Shown here: one piece after another, positions 1 to 8,679 of the stretch
Position numbering within the stretch: position 1 is the first letter of the stretch
Layout of the letters: each line of letters starts with the position of its first letter
Origin: an uncultured Erwinia sp.
Lineage (GTDB): Bacteria > Pseudomonadota > Gammaproteobacteria > Enterobacterales > Enterobacteriaceae
Direction: 5' to 3'
Assembly: GCA_946221915.1 (NCBI GenBank)
Contig: CAMIKG010000001.1
Location: forward strand, 186,001 to 250,000
DNA length: 64,000 bases
The notes under the pieces: generated by a model
Database searches by the model: none
Seen by the model: only the letters and a program-made list of their open reading frames with translations
What the model was told of the DNA's origin: nothing
Translations under genes and position numbers: made by a program

Positions 1-287
1 GGCTGCAAGAGAACGATATCTTCCAGCGACGGCTGGGTTTCCAGTCCGACCAGCGGCACATGCTGCAGCGCCGGGCGCAGATAGCGATAAACCGGTTTCT
101 CGGCCCAGGATTCAACTATGCCGCAGGGCGTGATGCCGAGCGCCACCAGCGAATCCGTCGCGCCCTGAAACAGCGACACCACCCGCCGTGGCGGTTGTGC
201 CTGCACAGACAGAGGGAACGCCGCCGCCAGCAGGGCGGATTGCAGCAAGCGGCGTCGGCTTAAAGAGGTGTACAACAGCGAATTCAT
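1..287 (-). CDS. Periplasmic siderophore-binding protein, FecB/FhuD-like (3' end outside window)
   Basis: The N-terminal 95 or so residues are visible. The start at 287 has GGGATGG about seven bases upstream. The leader contains SRRRLLQSALLAAAFPLSVQA, a twin-arginine plus hydrophobic segment, so Tat export of a folded protein is likely. The mature part begins PRRVVSLFQGATDSLVALG and continues with a PLVGLETQPSLEDI stretch, the pattern of the first lobe of class III (FhuD/FecB/BtuF) binding proteins that deliver ferric siderophores to an ABC permease. It lies 50 bp downstream of a TonB-dependent receptor on the same strand, so outer-membrane and periplasmic steps are encoded together. The permease and ATPase genes would be expected to the left of the window. 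Substrate unknown. Confidence 0.8.
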   Translation of the reverse strand, partial: MNSLLYTSLSRRRLLQSALLAAAFPLSVQAQPPRRVVSLFQGATDSLVALGITPCGIVESWAEKPVYRYLRPALQHVPLVGLETQPSLEDIVLLQ

Positions 288-304
288 AGCGCCATCCCGG
301 ATAA

Positions 305-330
305 CCCGCCTGCCGTTAACGGCAGGCGGG
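305..330 (-). repeat. Perfect 26-bp palindrome between receptor and binding-protein genes
   Basis: CCCGCCTGCCGTT is followed immediately by its exact reverse complement, filling most of the 50 bp between the receptor stop (338) and the next start (287). There is no T-run after it on the minus strand, so it looks like an mRNA-stabilising or attenuating hairpin within an operon and not a full terminator. Confidence 0.7.
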
Positions 331-337
331 CATACCG

Positions 338-2437
338 TCAGAAATTGAGGCTGTAGCCGAGCGTCACGGTACGGCCACGACCCGCGAAATAGCGGTCATT
401 TTCCACCAGCGCGCTTTGCGAGTAGTAGGTGATGTACTGCTTGTTCAGCAGGTTAGCGATACCCACGTTGACCTGACCATACGGCAGTTTATAACCCACC
501 GCTGCATCAACCAGCGCATAGCCGGAGAACTCTTTGTTCTCATCATCAAAGTTTTTACCCAGCGCCCAGTTGGCCTGCAGGAACGTGCTCAGTTCTGGCG
601 TCCAGTTAGCGGACCAGCTGGCGATAATGCGGTCCGGTGACACATTCAGACCATCCAGTTTGGCATCCAGCGAACCGTTGTCGTCGCTGTCATAGCGGCC
701 ACGCATATGCGACCAGGAGAGGTTCACTTTATGGTCGGCGTTAACCGCGTACCCGGCGCTGACTTCCACGCCGTCAATCTGCGTTTTTTCGCGGCGAGCG
801 ACGAAGGCATCATCTTGTAGATCAACGCGGCTGCCCAGTTTGGACGTGGAGCGGTAGTAGCTGGCTTCAAAATCAAAGGGCGCCTGCTGTACGCGGAAAC
901 CGACCTCTGTGTTTTTGGTGACAATCGGCTGCAGGTCGGAGAAGTTATCCAGGTTCACGCCTGGGGTATCAATGCCGCGCAACACGCGTCCGACATCCGG
1001 CACCGCAAAACCTTCCGAATAACTGGCAAACAGGCTTAACGGCTCCAGCGGGGTCCAGACAATTCCGGCGTTATACAGGGTTTGATCAAAGGATGGCGAA
1101 CCGCCTTTCACCGACTGATTGCCGTTGGCCGCCACCGTCTGATAGTCGTCAATATTCAGCTTCGCGTACTCATAGCGCACACCGCCGCTGAGTTTCACGG
1201 ATTCAACCGGCGTATATTCCAGCTGCACAAATGGCGACAGATCGGTGTACTTGATCTCCGGCACATAGGTGCGCCCGGTGCTCCACAGATCCTGCTTCGA
1301 GTTATCGAACAGGGTGTCGAAGCCGACGGTGGCCTTAATGCGGTCGTCCCAGATATCATCTTTGGTCAGCGCAACTTTAGTACCATATTTTTCTGTCCAG
1401 GCGCGTGACTGATCATACAGCGTACCGATCGGTGCGATGTTTACGTCCTGGAACGAGGAGGAGTTCGCTGCACCGAACAGCGCCTCGTAGCGCTGGTAAT
1501 AGGCCAGCGCCGTCAGCTTCATGCCAGCCAGATTGTAATTATCGTAGGTGGTGCCGAGCGTCCAGACATCATTATGTGGCGCGGAACCCACCGGGCGGCC
1601 TCGCTCTGAGGTGGTGGGAATGCCGTTCGCGCGGTCGCCTGTCACGCTGACATAGTCGTTTTTATTCTTAATCTGATAGCGATTGATGCTTAGCTGCACG
1701 CGCTGATCGTTATCCAGCCAGTAACCCACTTTCGCCAGCAGGTCCCAGGCGCGGGAGCTCATCAGGTCGCCCTGGGTGTTATCGACGCCAATCGCACGGT
1801 TATCGGCATCTTTAAACAAGCCCTGATCTTCGTAGCTGAGAGCAAACAGGTAGTCGAGATACTCTTCGCTGCCATTGACGCTGTAACTGGTTTTGTAGTT
1901 CATGCTGGTGTGGTCCAGCTCCGAGGTCGGCGACGTGGCTTCGACGCTGAAGTGCTGGTTCAGCGTGCCGGGCTGCGCGCGTTTGGTGATGATATTGATC
2001 ACACCGCCGGTGGCGCCGACGCCGTTACTGGCGTTCGCGCCTTTGATCACCTCGATGCGCTCAATCATTGAGGCATCGATGGTATGCATTTCACGCCCGG
2101 TCGGGCGCAGCGGGTTGGACTGCGGAATACCGTCAATCATCACCAGCGGCGTGCGCCCGCGCAGCGTTTCACCGCTGCCGCTCATTTTCTGCCGCGACGG
2201 GGAGAAAGAGGGCAGCAGGTTACTCAGGATTTGTGAGGTATCAGAGGTGATCTGCCGCTGCTGCGCAATCTCCTGCTGCGAGATCACTTTAATCACCTGC
2301 GGCGAATCTTTTTTCTCGCTGGCAGTTCGGGTGGCGCTCACCACCAGTTCATCTTCTGCGTTACTGGTGGCGCTTTGCGCATACAGCGGTGATGCCATAA
2401 TTACTGACATCAGCGCGTACAAAGGTTTGATGTTCAT
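338..2437 (-). CDS. TonB-dependent outer-membrane siderophore receptor
   Basis: 699 residues. A signal peptide (MNIKPLYALMSVIMASPLYA) is followed by a TonB-box-like DELVVSATR and a plug domain containing LRGRTPLVMIDGIPQS and IERIEVIKGANASNGVGATGG, typical of siderophore receptor plugs. The remainder is a 22-strand barrel-type sequence ending in the aromatic C-terminus LGYSLNF. The plug resembles IutA-type receptors, but I cannot name the ligand. It is preceded by a strong Fur box at 2502-2520 and followed by a binding-protein gene, so it is almost certainly iron-repressed. This receptor is separate from the FyuA-type receptor at 46.7 kb, so the strain can probably use at least two ferric siderophores. 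Confidence 0.9.
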   Translation of the reverse strand: MNIKPLYALMSVIMASPLYAQSATSNAEDELVVSATRTASEKKDSPQVIKVISQQEIAQQRQITSDTSQILSNLLPSFSPSRQKMSGSGETLRGRTPLVMIDGIPQSNPLRPTGREMHTIDASMIERIEVIKGANASNGVGATGGVINIITKRAQPGTLNQHFSVEATSPTSELDHTSMNYKTSYSVNGSEEYLDYLFALSYEDQGLFKDADNRAIGVDNTQGDLMSSRAWDLLAKVGYWLDNDQRVQLSINRYQIKNKNDYVSVTGDRANGIPTTSERGRPVGSAPHNDVWTLGTTYDNYNLAGMKLTALAYYQRYEALFGAANSSSFQDVNIAPIGTLYDQSRAWTEKYGTKVALTKDDIWDDRIKATVGFDTLFDNSKQDLWSTGRTYVPEIKYTDLSPFVQLEYTPVESVKLSGGVRYEYAKLNIDDYQTVAANGNQSVKGGSPSFDQTLYNAGIVWTPLEPLSLFASYSEGFAVPDVGRVLRGIDTPGVNLDNFSDLQPIVTKNTEVGFRVQQAPFDFEASYYRSTSKLGSRVDLQDDAFVARREKTQIDGVEVSAGYAVNADHKVNLSWSHMRGRYDSDDNGSLDAKLDGLNVSPDRIIASWSANWTPELSTFLQANWALGKNFDDENKEFSGYALVDAAVGYKLPYGQVNVGIANLLNKQYITYYSQSALVENDRYFAGRGRTVTLGYSLNF

Positions 2438-2501
2438 GCCTGCTATCCTCGTTGTTATTATCCTGACTTCCGTAACATGTGTAAGGAAATCGAAAAAATT
2501 T

Positions 2502-2520
2502 GGTATCGATTATCATTATC
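2502..2520. promoter_or_regulatory. Fur box upstream of the TonB receptor
   Basis: GGTATCGATTATCATTATC matches 15 of 19 positions of the enterobacterial Fur consensus GATAATGATAATCATTATC. It ends 65 bp upstream of the receptor start, where Fur-Fe(II) would cover the promoter. Together with the site below it, this is what the left part of the 430-bp gap between the receptor and rhaT holds. Confidence 0.75.
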
Positions 2521-2713
2521 AGTATCAAGATGTAAAGCATTGATAGTAATTAATTTTTAACAGTAACCATCGGATAATATTAACTATTTGAATTATTTGT
2601 ATTTATAGGGATAAATAGGGATGACGCAGGGGAGAGAGCCAGTGAGCGCGTAACAACAGCAGGAAGGCAGGCAATCGCCGCCCGCTGGTGAGGCAGGGAG
2701 GGGATGCAGACAA

Positions 2714-2735
2714 TTTTGTGATCGCGGTCAGTATC
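2714..2735 (+). promoter_or_regulatory. Possible CRP site upstream of rhaT
   Basis: TGTGA-N6-TCAGT at 2717-2732 keeps the left CRP half-site perfectly and 3 of 5 bases of the right one. It is 130 bp before the rhaT start, a reasonable position for a catabolite-activated sugar transporter. This is a motif match by eye only. Confidence 0.4.
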
Positions 2736-2811
2736 ATCCGCTGAATTTTGCCAGCTTCGCTGCGCCCCGGGCAGCCAGCCTAAGGCTGATACGCTGGCTC
2801 ACTCTTTAGAC

Positions 2812-2859
2812 TCCTTCGTAATTCAGGCAGTAAGCCTGTTCTCCTCCACCTACGAAGGA
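2812..2859 (+). promoter_or_regulatory. Structured 5' leader of rhaT enclosing the ribosome-binding site
   Basis: TCCTTCGTA (2812-2820) pairs exactly with TACGAAGGA (2851-2859). The right arm contains the rhaT Shine-Dalgarno AAGGA, seven bases from the ATG. Inside the loop a second hairpin is seen, CAGGC (2824-2828) with GCCTG (2834-2838). The fold would hide the ribosome-binding site, suggesting translational control; the regulator, if any, is unknown. Confidence 0.55.
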
Positions 2860-2865
2860 ATAACA

Positions 2866-3900
2866 ATGAATAACGCAATCCTGCTCGGTATTATGTGGCA
2901 CCTGGTTGGCGCAGCCAGCGCAGCGTGTTTTTACGCACCACTGAAAAAAGTCAAAAACTGGTCATGGGAAACCATGTGGTCGGTAGGCGGCGTGATGTCA
3001 TGGCTGATCCTGCCGTGGCTGGTCAGCGCCATCCTGTTGCCGAATTTCTGGGCTTACTACGGTTCATTCGATCTCAGCACCCTGCTGCCGGTATTCCTGT
3101 TCGGCGCGATGTGGGGTATCGGCAATATCAACTATGGCCTGACGATGCGTTATCTCGGGATGTCGATGGGCATCGGTATCGCCATTGGCATTACGCTGGT
3201 AGTGGGCACGCTGATGACGCCGCTGCTGCAGGGGCGCTTCGTTGAGCTGTTCAGCTCCACGGGGGGCCGGATGACGCTGCTGGGTGTGCTGGTAGCGCTG
3301 GTCGGCGTCGCCGTGGTGGCGCGTGCCGGGTTGCTGAAAGAGCGGGCGATGGGCATTCAGGCGGAAGAGTTCAACCTGAAAAAAGGGCTGCTGCTGGCCG
3401 TGATGTGTGGCATCTTCTCCGCCGGCATGTCATTTGCCATGGATGCGGCGAAACCGATGCATGAAGCCGCCGCGGCGCTGGGCATCGATCCGCTGTATGT
3501 CGCGCTGCCAAGCTATGTGGTGATTATGGGCGGTGGTGCGCTGGTGAATCTGGCCTACTGCTTTATCCGTCTGGCGGTGAAACCGGAACTGTCGGTGAAA
3601 GCCGATTTCTCGGTGGCGAAGCCGCTGCTGAAAGCCAATATCCTGTTCGCGCTGCTCGGCGGCACCATGTGGTATCTGCAGTTCTTCTTCTACGCCTGGG
3701 GCCACGCCAATATTCCGGCGCAGTATGACTTTGTCAGCTGGATGCTGCATATGAGCTTCTACGTGCTGTGTGGCGGTCTGGTGGGGCTGGTGCTGAAAGA
3801 GTGGAAATCAGTGGGCCGCAAACCGGTTGGCGTGCTGAGTATTGGTTGTCTGGTGATTATTCTGGCGGCGAATATCGTCGGGCTGGGTATGGCGTCTTAA
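2866..3900 (+). CDS. rhaT: L-rhamnose-proton symporter RhaT
   Basis: 344 residues, the same length as E. coli RhaT and recognisably the same protein from end to end: WHLVGAASAACFYAP at the N-terminus, WETMWSVGG, FLFGAMWGIGNINYGLTMRY, MSMGIGIAIGIT, MCGIFSAGMSFAMDAAKPM and a C-terminal YVLCGGLVGLVLKEW. It is a ten-helix inner-membrane protein that imports L-rhamnose (and L-lyxose in E. coli) with protons. It lies next to rhaR and converges with it, as in E. coli. Its start has a good AAGGA, but that sits in the stem of a leader hairpin. RhaS/CRP control is expected from the E. coli system. Confidence 0.98.
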   Translation: MNNAILLGIMWHLVGAASAACFYAPLKKVKNWSWETMWSVGGVMSWLILPWLVSAILLPNFWAYYGSFDLSTLLPVFLFGAMWGIGNINYGLTMRYLGMSMGIGIAIGITLVVGTLMTPLLQGRFVELFSSTGGRMTLLGVLVALVGVAVVARAGLLKERAMGIQAEEFNLKKGLLLAVMCGIFSAGMSFAMDAAKPMHEAAAALGIDPLYVALPSYVVIMGGGALVNLAYCFIRLAVKPELSVKADFSVAKPLLKANILFALLGGTMWYLQFFFYAWGHANIPAQYDFVSWMLHMSFYVLCGGLVGLVLKEWKSVGRKPVGVLSIGCLVIILAANIVGLGMAS

Positions 3901-3906
3901 GCGGAG

Positions 3907-3936
3907 TGCGCCTTCCCGCAGCAAGGGGAAGGCGCA
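3907..3936. terminator. Bidirectional terminator between rhaT and rhaR
   Basis: TGCGCCTTCCC (3907-3917), an eight-base loop, and GGGAAGGCGCA (3926-3936) form a perfect 11-bp stem exactly in the 44-bp tail-to-tail gap. Confidence 0.7.
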
Positions 3937-3944
3937 TCAGGGAT

Positions 3945-4808
3945 TCACAATAAAACGATCTTCTCCGCCTGACCGCGGTGCTCGAACTGCTGCCGCCAGG
4001 CGCTGGGGGTCATCCCGGTTTCACGGGTAAACACCACGGAAAAATAGTTACTGTCATCAAAACCGCAGCGTGCGGCGATCTGCCCAATCAGGCAATCGCT
4101 GGTACGCAGCAGATATTTTGCCCGGCACAGCTGCAGCTGGCGTAAATAATGGCTGATAGTCATCCCAGTCTGCTGGCGGAACAGCTGCTTCAGGGCGCGT
4201 TCGGATAGCTGGTTATGCTGGCAGAACAGCGCCAGATCGAAAGGAACCTCACCATCGGCCTGAATCGCCGCCATCAGCAGGTCCAGCTGTTCGCCCTCCG
4301 GCAGCGTCTGACTGGCGTCCAGCGCATAGCGGTAGCGGCGTAAAATCAGCGCCAGTTGCAGAAACAGCGCCTCGGCCAGCTGCAGCGACAGCATATCGCT
4401 TTTACGACTCTCCTGTTCCAGCTGGGCAATCACATTGCGCGCCAGCGCCATGCCGCGGGTGGTCAGCCGCCAGTAAGCGGGGTGGTCAGGGTCGTCCATC
4501 GGCAGCAACTGCGACCAGTCCAGCCCCAGTTTAAAGCGCTCAGGACAATAGATAATATTGTCCAGCACCAGCTCATGCACCGATTCGTAGCTGTGACAGT
4601 CGCTGTCCTTGATATAGAAAATATCGCCGCAGGTGACCGGCCACGGCCGGTCATTCAGCACGTGCATGCCGTTGCCGCGCCAGACAATGACGATCTCATA
4701 AAACTCATGGCGATGCGGCGGAAATGACGGCTGCGGCGCACGGTCAGCCACCGCCACCGGCATCGCATCCGAGGGTAAATAATCCGCTGAGGCCAACACC
4801 AGAGTCAT
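3945..4808 (-). CDS. rhaR: Rhamnose-responsive AraC-family activator RhaR
   Basis: 287 residues. The N-terminal cupin carries FPPHRHEFYEIVIVWRGNG and a GDIFYIKDSDCHSY turn, the rhamnose-binding and dimerisation part of RhaR. The C-terminal 100 residues hold two helix-turn-helix motifs (SERALKQLFRQQTG and GQIAARCGFDDSNYFSVVF), the AraC signature. In E. coli RhaR with L-rhamnose activates rhaSR. It is the second gene after rhaS, 12 bp downstream on the same strand, and converges with rhaT. Distinguished from RhaS by order and by its greater similarity to E. coli RhaR in the cupin half. Confidence 0.93.
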   Translation of the reverse strand: MTLVLASADYLPSDAMPVAVADRAPQPSFPPHRHEFYEIVIVWRGNGMHVLNDRPWPVTCGDIFYIKDSDCHSYESVHELVLDNIIYCPERFKLGLDWSQLLPMDDPDHPAYWRLTTRGMALARNVIAQLEQESRKSDMLSLQLAEALFLQLALILRRYRYALDASQTLPEGEQLDLLMAAIQADGEVPFDLALFCQHNQLSERALKQLFRQQTGMTISHYLRQLQLCRAKYLLRTSDCLIGQIAARCGFDDSNYFSVVFTRETGMTPSAWRQQFEHRGQAEKIVLL

Positions 4809-4820
4809 ATTTTTGTCCTT

Positions 4821-5645
4821 TTACAGCGGTTGCTGACGTTCAGCGCGCGGCGCGCAGCCGAACTCCCGTTTAAATAACGTCGAAAAGTGGTTGCTGTCGC
4901 CGAAACCGCACTGGAAGGCGATATCGGTGATGCGGTGGTCGCTGTGGCGCAGCAGATGGCGCGCCTGCAGTAAACGTAACCGGTTCAGATAGCGCTGCGG
5001 CGTGTTGCCGGTCTGCTGCTTCATCTGGCGGTGCAGGGTGCGCAGCGATAACGAAAAGTCATCCGCCAGCTGCTCCCAGTCAATCTCTTCGCTGTAGTGA
5101 TCGTTCAGCCAGTCCAGCAGGCGACGTAAGCGGCCATCCTGATCGTCGCTGTGCTGATCGCGGCAGCCGTGGCGCAGCAGCATCAGTAACTGCATAAAAT
5201 AGAGTTCCTGCTCAGCCTGCTGCTCGAGTGCCTCACCTGGCGTCAGCTGTTCCAGCTGAGCGATCACCGTTTTCGCCTGCGCCATCAGCTTATTGCCGAT
5301 ACGCCAGTGCGACGGATAACGGCCATCCTGCTCCTGCGGCAGCAAATCGCGCAGCCCGGTAAGAAAACGAAACGCCTCCGGGCCACGATACAACACATTG
5401 GTCAGGCACAGATTGTCGGTCTGCTCATACAAATGGCGATCGTGATCGCGCACAAAGCAGACGCAACCGGCGCAAAGCGTCTGCGGCTGACCATTAAACA
5501 CATGAATGCCGGACCCCTGTTCCACCAGCACAATCTCATAGAAATCATGATGATGCTCAGGGAACGCGGCCTGCGGCGTGCGCGGCTCAACGGCGACGGG
5601 CAGTCCGCCTGCCGGGAAAAAATCAACACTGTGAAGTACGGTCAT
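4821..5645 (-). CDS. rhaS: Rhamnose-responsive AraC-family activator RhaS
   Basis: 274 residues from the ATG at 5645, which has AGAGAA upstream and yields MTVLHSVDFFPAGGLPVAVEPR, matching the known RhaS N-terminus; an upstream in-frame start would add 17 unlikely residues. The cupin shows FPEHHHDFYEIVLVEQGSG. The C-terminal AraC domain shows LRTLHRQMKQQTGNTPQRYL and ITDIAFQCGFGDSNHFSTLFKREFG. With L-rhamnose RhaS activates rhaBAD and rhaT. It is divergent from rhaB across 299 bp that contain CRP and RhaS-like sites. Confidence 0.95.
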   Translation of the reverse strand: MTVLHSVDFFPAGGLPVAVEPRTPQAAFPEHHHDFYEIVLVEQGSGIHVFNGQPQTLCAGCVCFVRDHDRHLYEQTDNLCLTNVLYRGPEAFRFLTGLRDLLPQEQDGRYPSHWRIGNKLMAQAKTVIAQLEQLTPGEALEQQAEQELYFMQLLMLLRHGCRDQHSDDQDGRLRRLLDWLNDHYSEEIDWEQLADDFSLSLRTLHRQMKQQTGNTPQRYLNRLRLLQARHLLRHSDHRITDIAFQCGFGDSNHFSTLFKREFGCAPRAERQQPL

Positions 5646-5816
5646 GATCGTTTCTCTGTTAACAAGCTGGTAACCGATACTAATCAGCGCCTGCACACCT
5701 TACCTTGAATTTTGCACGTGGAAATGCGCTTAACAGGCTAATTTTTCAAGAATCATCAGGAAAAAATCAGAAATGCGTAATCCGTCACATCTGCGTAACG
5801 GCACGAGGAAAGTTGA

Positions 5817-5838
5817 AACTGTGAGCTGATTCACGTTC
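5817..5838 (+). promoter_or_regulatory. CRP site in the rhaS-rhaB intergenic region
   Basis: AACTGTGAGCTGATTCACGTTC keeps TGTGA-N6-TCAC, close to the CRP consensus. It ends 106 bp upstream of the rhaB start and immediately precedes the RhaS-like element, the same arrangement as in E. coli rhaBAD. Confidence 0.7.
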
Positions 5839-5877
5839 ATCTTTGCGCGACTGCCAGCGGGGTGCAGGCGCTGGCAG
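5839..5877 (+). promoter_or_regulatory. RhaS-type activator site of the rhaB promoter
   Basis: The stretch starting ATCTTTGCGCGACTGCCA resembles the E. coli RhaS half-site ATCTTTCCCTGGTTGCCA as I remember it. It also contains a perfect inverted repeat CTGCCAGCG (5851-5859) / CGCTGGCAG (5869-5877). Position just downstream of the CRP site fits activation of rhaB. Confidence 0.55.
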
Positions 5878-5944
5878 TGTCAGGAAGGTGGCAAAACGGC
5901 GGGATTTTACACTGGTGGCATTGAATCACCAGGAAGCTAACGTC

Positions 5945-7417
5945 ATGACCATTAGCAATATTGTTGCCATCGATCTGGGCGCCTCCAGCGGGCGTGTGAT
6001 GCTGGGAAGCTATCACACGGGCGATGGCGCGCTGACGCTGCGGGAAGTACGCCGCTTCGCCAACCAGCGCAAAATCGTCGCGGGCTATGACTGCTGGGAT
6101 GTGGATGCTCTGGAAGGGGAAATTCGCGCCGGGCTGGCGCAGCTGGATGCGGAAGGCGTCACTATCGACAGCATTGGTATTGATACCTGGGGCGTGGATG
6201 TGGTGATGCTGGATGCTGCCGGTGAACGCCTCGGCTGGCCAGTGTCGTATCGCGATAAGCGCACCCATGGCCTGATGAATCGCGCCCAGCGTGAACTCGG
6301 GAGTGAGACGATTTACCAGCGCAGCGGTATTCAGTTTCTGCCGTTTAACACCCTGTATCAGCTGCGTGCGTTCAGCGATGCGCATCCACAGCTGGTGGAG
6401 CAGGTGGCGCATGTGCTGTTTATTCCCGACTATCTGCATTATCGCCTGACCGGCGAACTCAACTGGGAGTACACCAACGCCACCACCAGCCAGCTGCTGA
6501 ATATCGCCAGCGGCGACTGGGACAGCCACTTACTGCAGTGGGCAGGGGCGAAAGCCAGCTGGTTTGGCCGTCCGTCGCAGCCGGGCAAACGGGTTGGCGT
6601 ATGGCAGAGCGCTCAGGGCCAGCGCGTCCCCGTGATTGCTGTCGCCACCCACGATACCGCCAGCGCCATTGTCGCCACGCCGCTGCTGGAGAGCGACAGC
6701 GCTTATCTCAGTTCCGGCACCTGGTCGCTGATGGGTTTTGAAAGCAGACAACCGCTTACCGATCGTCGCGCTCTGCAGGCCAATATCACCAATGAAGGCG
6801 GCGCAGAAGGGCGTTACCGGGTGCTGAAAAATATTATGGGGCTTTGGCTGCTGCAGCGCGTGTGTGACGAACTGCAGATTGCCGACCTCTGTCAGTTGAT
6901 CGACGAGGCTGCAGGTCTGCCGGGCTGCCACTGTTTCTTTAACCCCAATGACGAACGCTTTATTAATCCCGCCAGCATGGTGCGTGAGATCCAGGATGCC
7001 TGCGCCGGGCAGGGAATGCCGGTACCGCAATCCGCCAGCGAACTGGCGCGCTGCATCTTTGACAGTCTGGCGCTGCTTTATCGTCAGGTTATTGGCGAAC
7101 TGGCGCAGCTGCGCGGCAAACCGTTCCGTCAGCTGCAAATCGTCGGCGGCGGCAGCCAGAACCATTTTCTCAATCAACTCTGCGCCAGCGCCTGCCAGCT
7201 GCCGGTCAGCGCCGGACCGGTGGAAGCGTCAACCCTCGGCAATATCGGCTGCCAGCTGATTGCGCTGGGCGAAGTGGCGGATATCCACCAGTTCCGTGAG
7301 CGTGTGGTGCAGAACTTTCCGCAACAGCGTATCGAACCGTATCAAGACAGCGCTTTCACGGCCTGCTGGCCGCGTTTCCAGGCGCTCAGCCAACCTACTA
7401 AGGAGCTTTGCTTATGA
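5945..7417 (+). CDS. rhaB: L-rhamnulokinase RhaB
   Basis: 490 residues from the ATG at 5945 (AGGAAG ten bases upstream); upstream in-frame codons are ignored because MTISNIVAIDLGASSGRVMLG is the conserved N-terminus. It belongs to the FGGY sugar kinases: the first phosphate motif DLGASSGRV, DSIGIDTWGVDVVML, VPVIAVATHDTASAIVATP, the SSGTWSLMGFE segment and the C-terminal adenosine motif LQIVGGGSQNHFLNQLCA are all intact. It phosphorylates L-rhamnulose to L-rhamnulose 1-phosphate. First gene of rhaBADM; its stop overlaps the rhaA start by four bases (ATGA), implying coupling. Confidence 0.97.
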   Translation: MTISNIVAIDLGASSGRVMLGSYHTGDGALTLREVRRFANQRKIVAGYDCWDVDALEGEIRAGLAQLDAEGVTIDSIGIDTWGVDVVMLDAAGERLGWPVSYRDKRTHGLMNRAQRELGSETIYQRSGIQFLPFNTLYQLRAFSDAHPQLVEQVAHVLFIPDYLHYRLTGELNWEYTNATTSQLLNIASGDWDSHLLQWAGAKASWFGRPSQPGKRVGVWQSAQGQRVPVIAVATHDTASAIVATPLLESDSAYLSSGTWSLMGFESRQPLTDRRALQANITNEGGAEGRYRVLKNIMGLWLLQRVCDELQIADLCQLIDEAAGLPGCHCFFNPNDERFINPASMVREIQDACAGQGMPVPQSASELARCIFDSLALLYRQVIGELAQLRGKPFRQLQIVGGGSQNHFLNQLCASACQLPVSAGPVEASTLGNIGCQLIALGEVADIHQFRERVVQNFPQQRIEPYQDSAFTACWPRFQALSQPTKELCL

Positions 7418-8670
7418 CCAGGTTAATCGAACAGGCTTTCGAACTGGCAAAACAGCGTTTTTCCGCCATCGGCGTGGATGTGGATGCCGCACTGGCGCAA
7501 CTGGATCGTGTTCCCGTCTCTATGCACTGCTGGCAGGGCGATGATGTACGCGGTTTCGAGAATCCGCAGGGCGAACTGACTGGCGGTATTCAGGCCACCG
7601 GCAACTACCCGGGACGGGCACGCAGCGCCAGTGAGTTACGCGCCGATCTGGAACAGGCGCTGGCGCTGATCCCGGGGCCAAAACGTCTCAATCTGCATGC
7701 TATTTATCTGGAAAGCGAGCAACCGGTAGAGCGTAACGCTATCGAGCCAAAGCATTTTGCTGGCTGGGTGGAGTGGGCGAAAAAACACCGTCTGGGACTC
7801 GATTTTAATCCAAGCTGCTTTTCGCATCCGCTGAGCGCCGACGGTTTTACCCTTGCGCATGCCGATGACCGCATTCGTCAGTTCTGGATCGACCACTGCA
7901 AGGCCAGTCGTAAAGTCTCGGCTTACTTTGGTGAGCAGCTGGGCACGCCATCGGTGATGAATATCTGGGTGCCGGATGGCATGAAAGATCTGACCGTCGA
8001 TCGTCTGGCGCCGCGCCAGCGCCTGCTGGCGTCGCTGGACGAAATTATTAAAGAGAAGCTGAACCCTGAGCATCATATCGATGCGGTGGAGAGCAAACTG
8101 TTTGGCATCGGCGCGGAGAGTTATACCGTCGGCTCCAACGAGTTCTTTATGGGCTATGCCACCAGTCGTCAGACCGCACTGACGCTGGATGCCGGTCACT
8201 TCCACCCGACGGAAGTGATCTCCGACAAAATCTCCACCGTGATGCTGTATGTGCCGCGCCTGCTGCTGCACGTCAGCCGCCCGGTGCGCTGGGACAGCGA
8301 CCATGTGGTGCTGCTGGATGATGAAACCCAGGCGATCGCCAGCGAGATCGTGCGTCATCGCCTGTTCGATAAAGTGCACATCGGCCTGGACTTCTTTGAT
8401 GCCTCGATTAACCGTATCGCCGCATGGGTGATTGGCACGCGCAATGCGAAAAAAGCGCTGCTGCGTGCTCTGCTGGAACCGGTGGAACAGCTGCGCCAGC
8501 TGGAGCAGGAAGGGGATTTCACCGCGCGCCTGGCGCTGCTGGAAGAGCAGAAATCCCTGCCGTGGCAGGCGGTCTGGGAACACTACTGTTTACGTCATGA
8601 TGTGCCTGCTGACGCCAGCTGGCTGGGTGACGTGCGTCACTACGAACAACACATACTCAGTCAACGTTAA
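7414..8670 (+). CDS. rhaA: L-rhamnose isomerase RhaA
   Basis: 418 residues; the ATG at 7414 overlaps the rhaB stop and has AAGGAG nine bases upstream. The sequence follows RhaA throughout: VPVSMHCWQGDDVRGFE, GLDFNPSCFSHP, SVMNIWVPDGMKD, GSNEFFMGYATSRQTALTLDAGHFHPTE with metal-binding Asp and His residues, and HVSRPVRWDSDHVVLLDDE. It interconverts L-rhamnose and L-rhamnulose using a divalent metal in the cytoplasm. Second gene of the catabolic operon. Confidence 0.97.
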   Translation: MTRLIEQAFELAKQRFSAIGVDVDAALAQLDRVPVSMHCWQGDDVRGFENPQGELTGGIQATGNYPGRARSASELRADLEQALALIPGPKRLNLHAIYLESEQPVERNAIEPKHFAGWVEWAKKHRLGLDFNPSCFSHPLSADGFTLAHADDRIRQFWIDHCKASRKVSAYFGEQLGTPSVMNIWVPDGMKDLTVDRLAPRQRLLASLDEIIKEKLNPEHHIDAVESKLFGIGAESYTVGSNEFFMGYATSRQTALTLDAGHFHPTEVISDKISTVMLYVPRLLLHVSRPVRWDSDHVVLLDDETQAIASEIVRHRLFDKVHIGLDFFDASINRIAAWVIGTRNAKKALLRALLEPVEQLRQLEQEGDFTARLALLEEQKSLPWQAVWEHYCLRHDVPADASWLGDVRHYEQHILSQR

Positions 8671-8679
8671 GGAGCAGTT

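Noticed and set aside
5837..6529. 230-codon minus-strand frame opposite rhaB
   Set aside because: Antisense to a certain rhaB; no motif or initiation signal.
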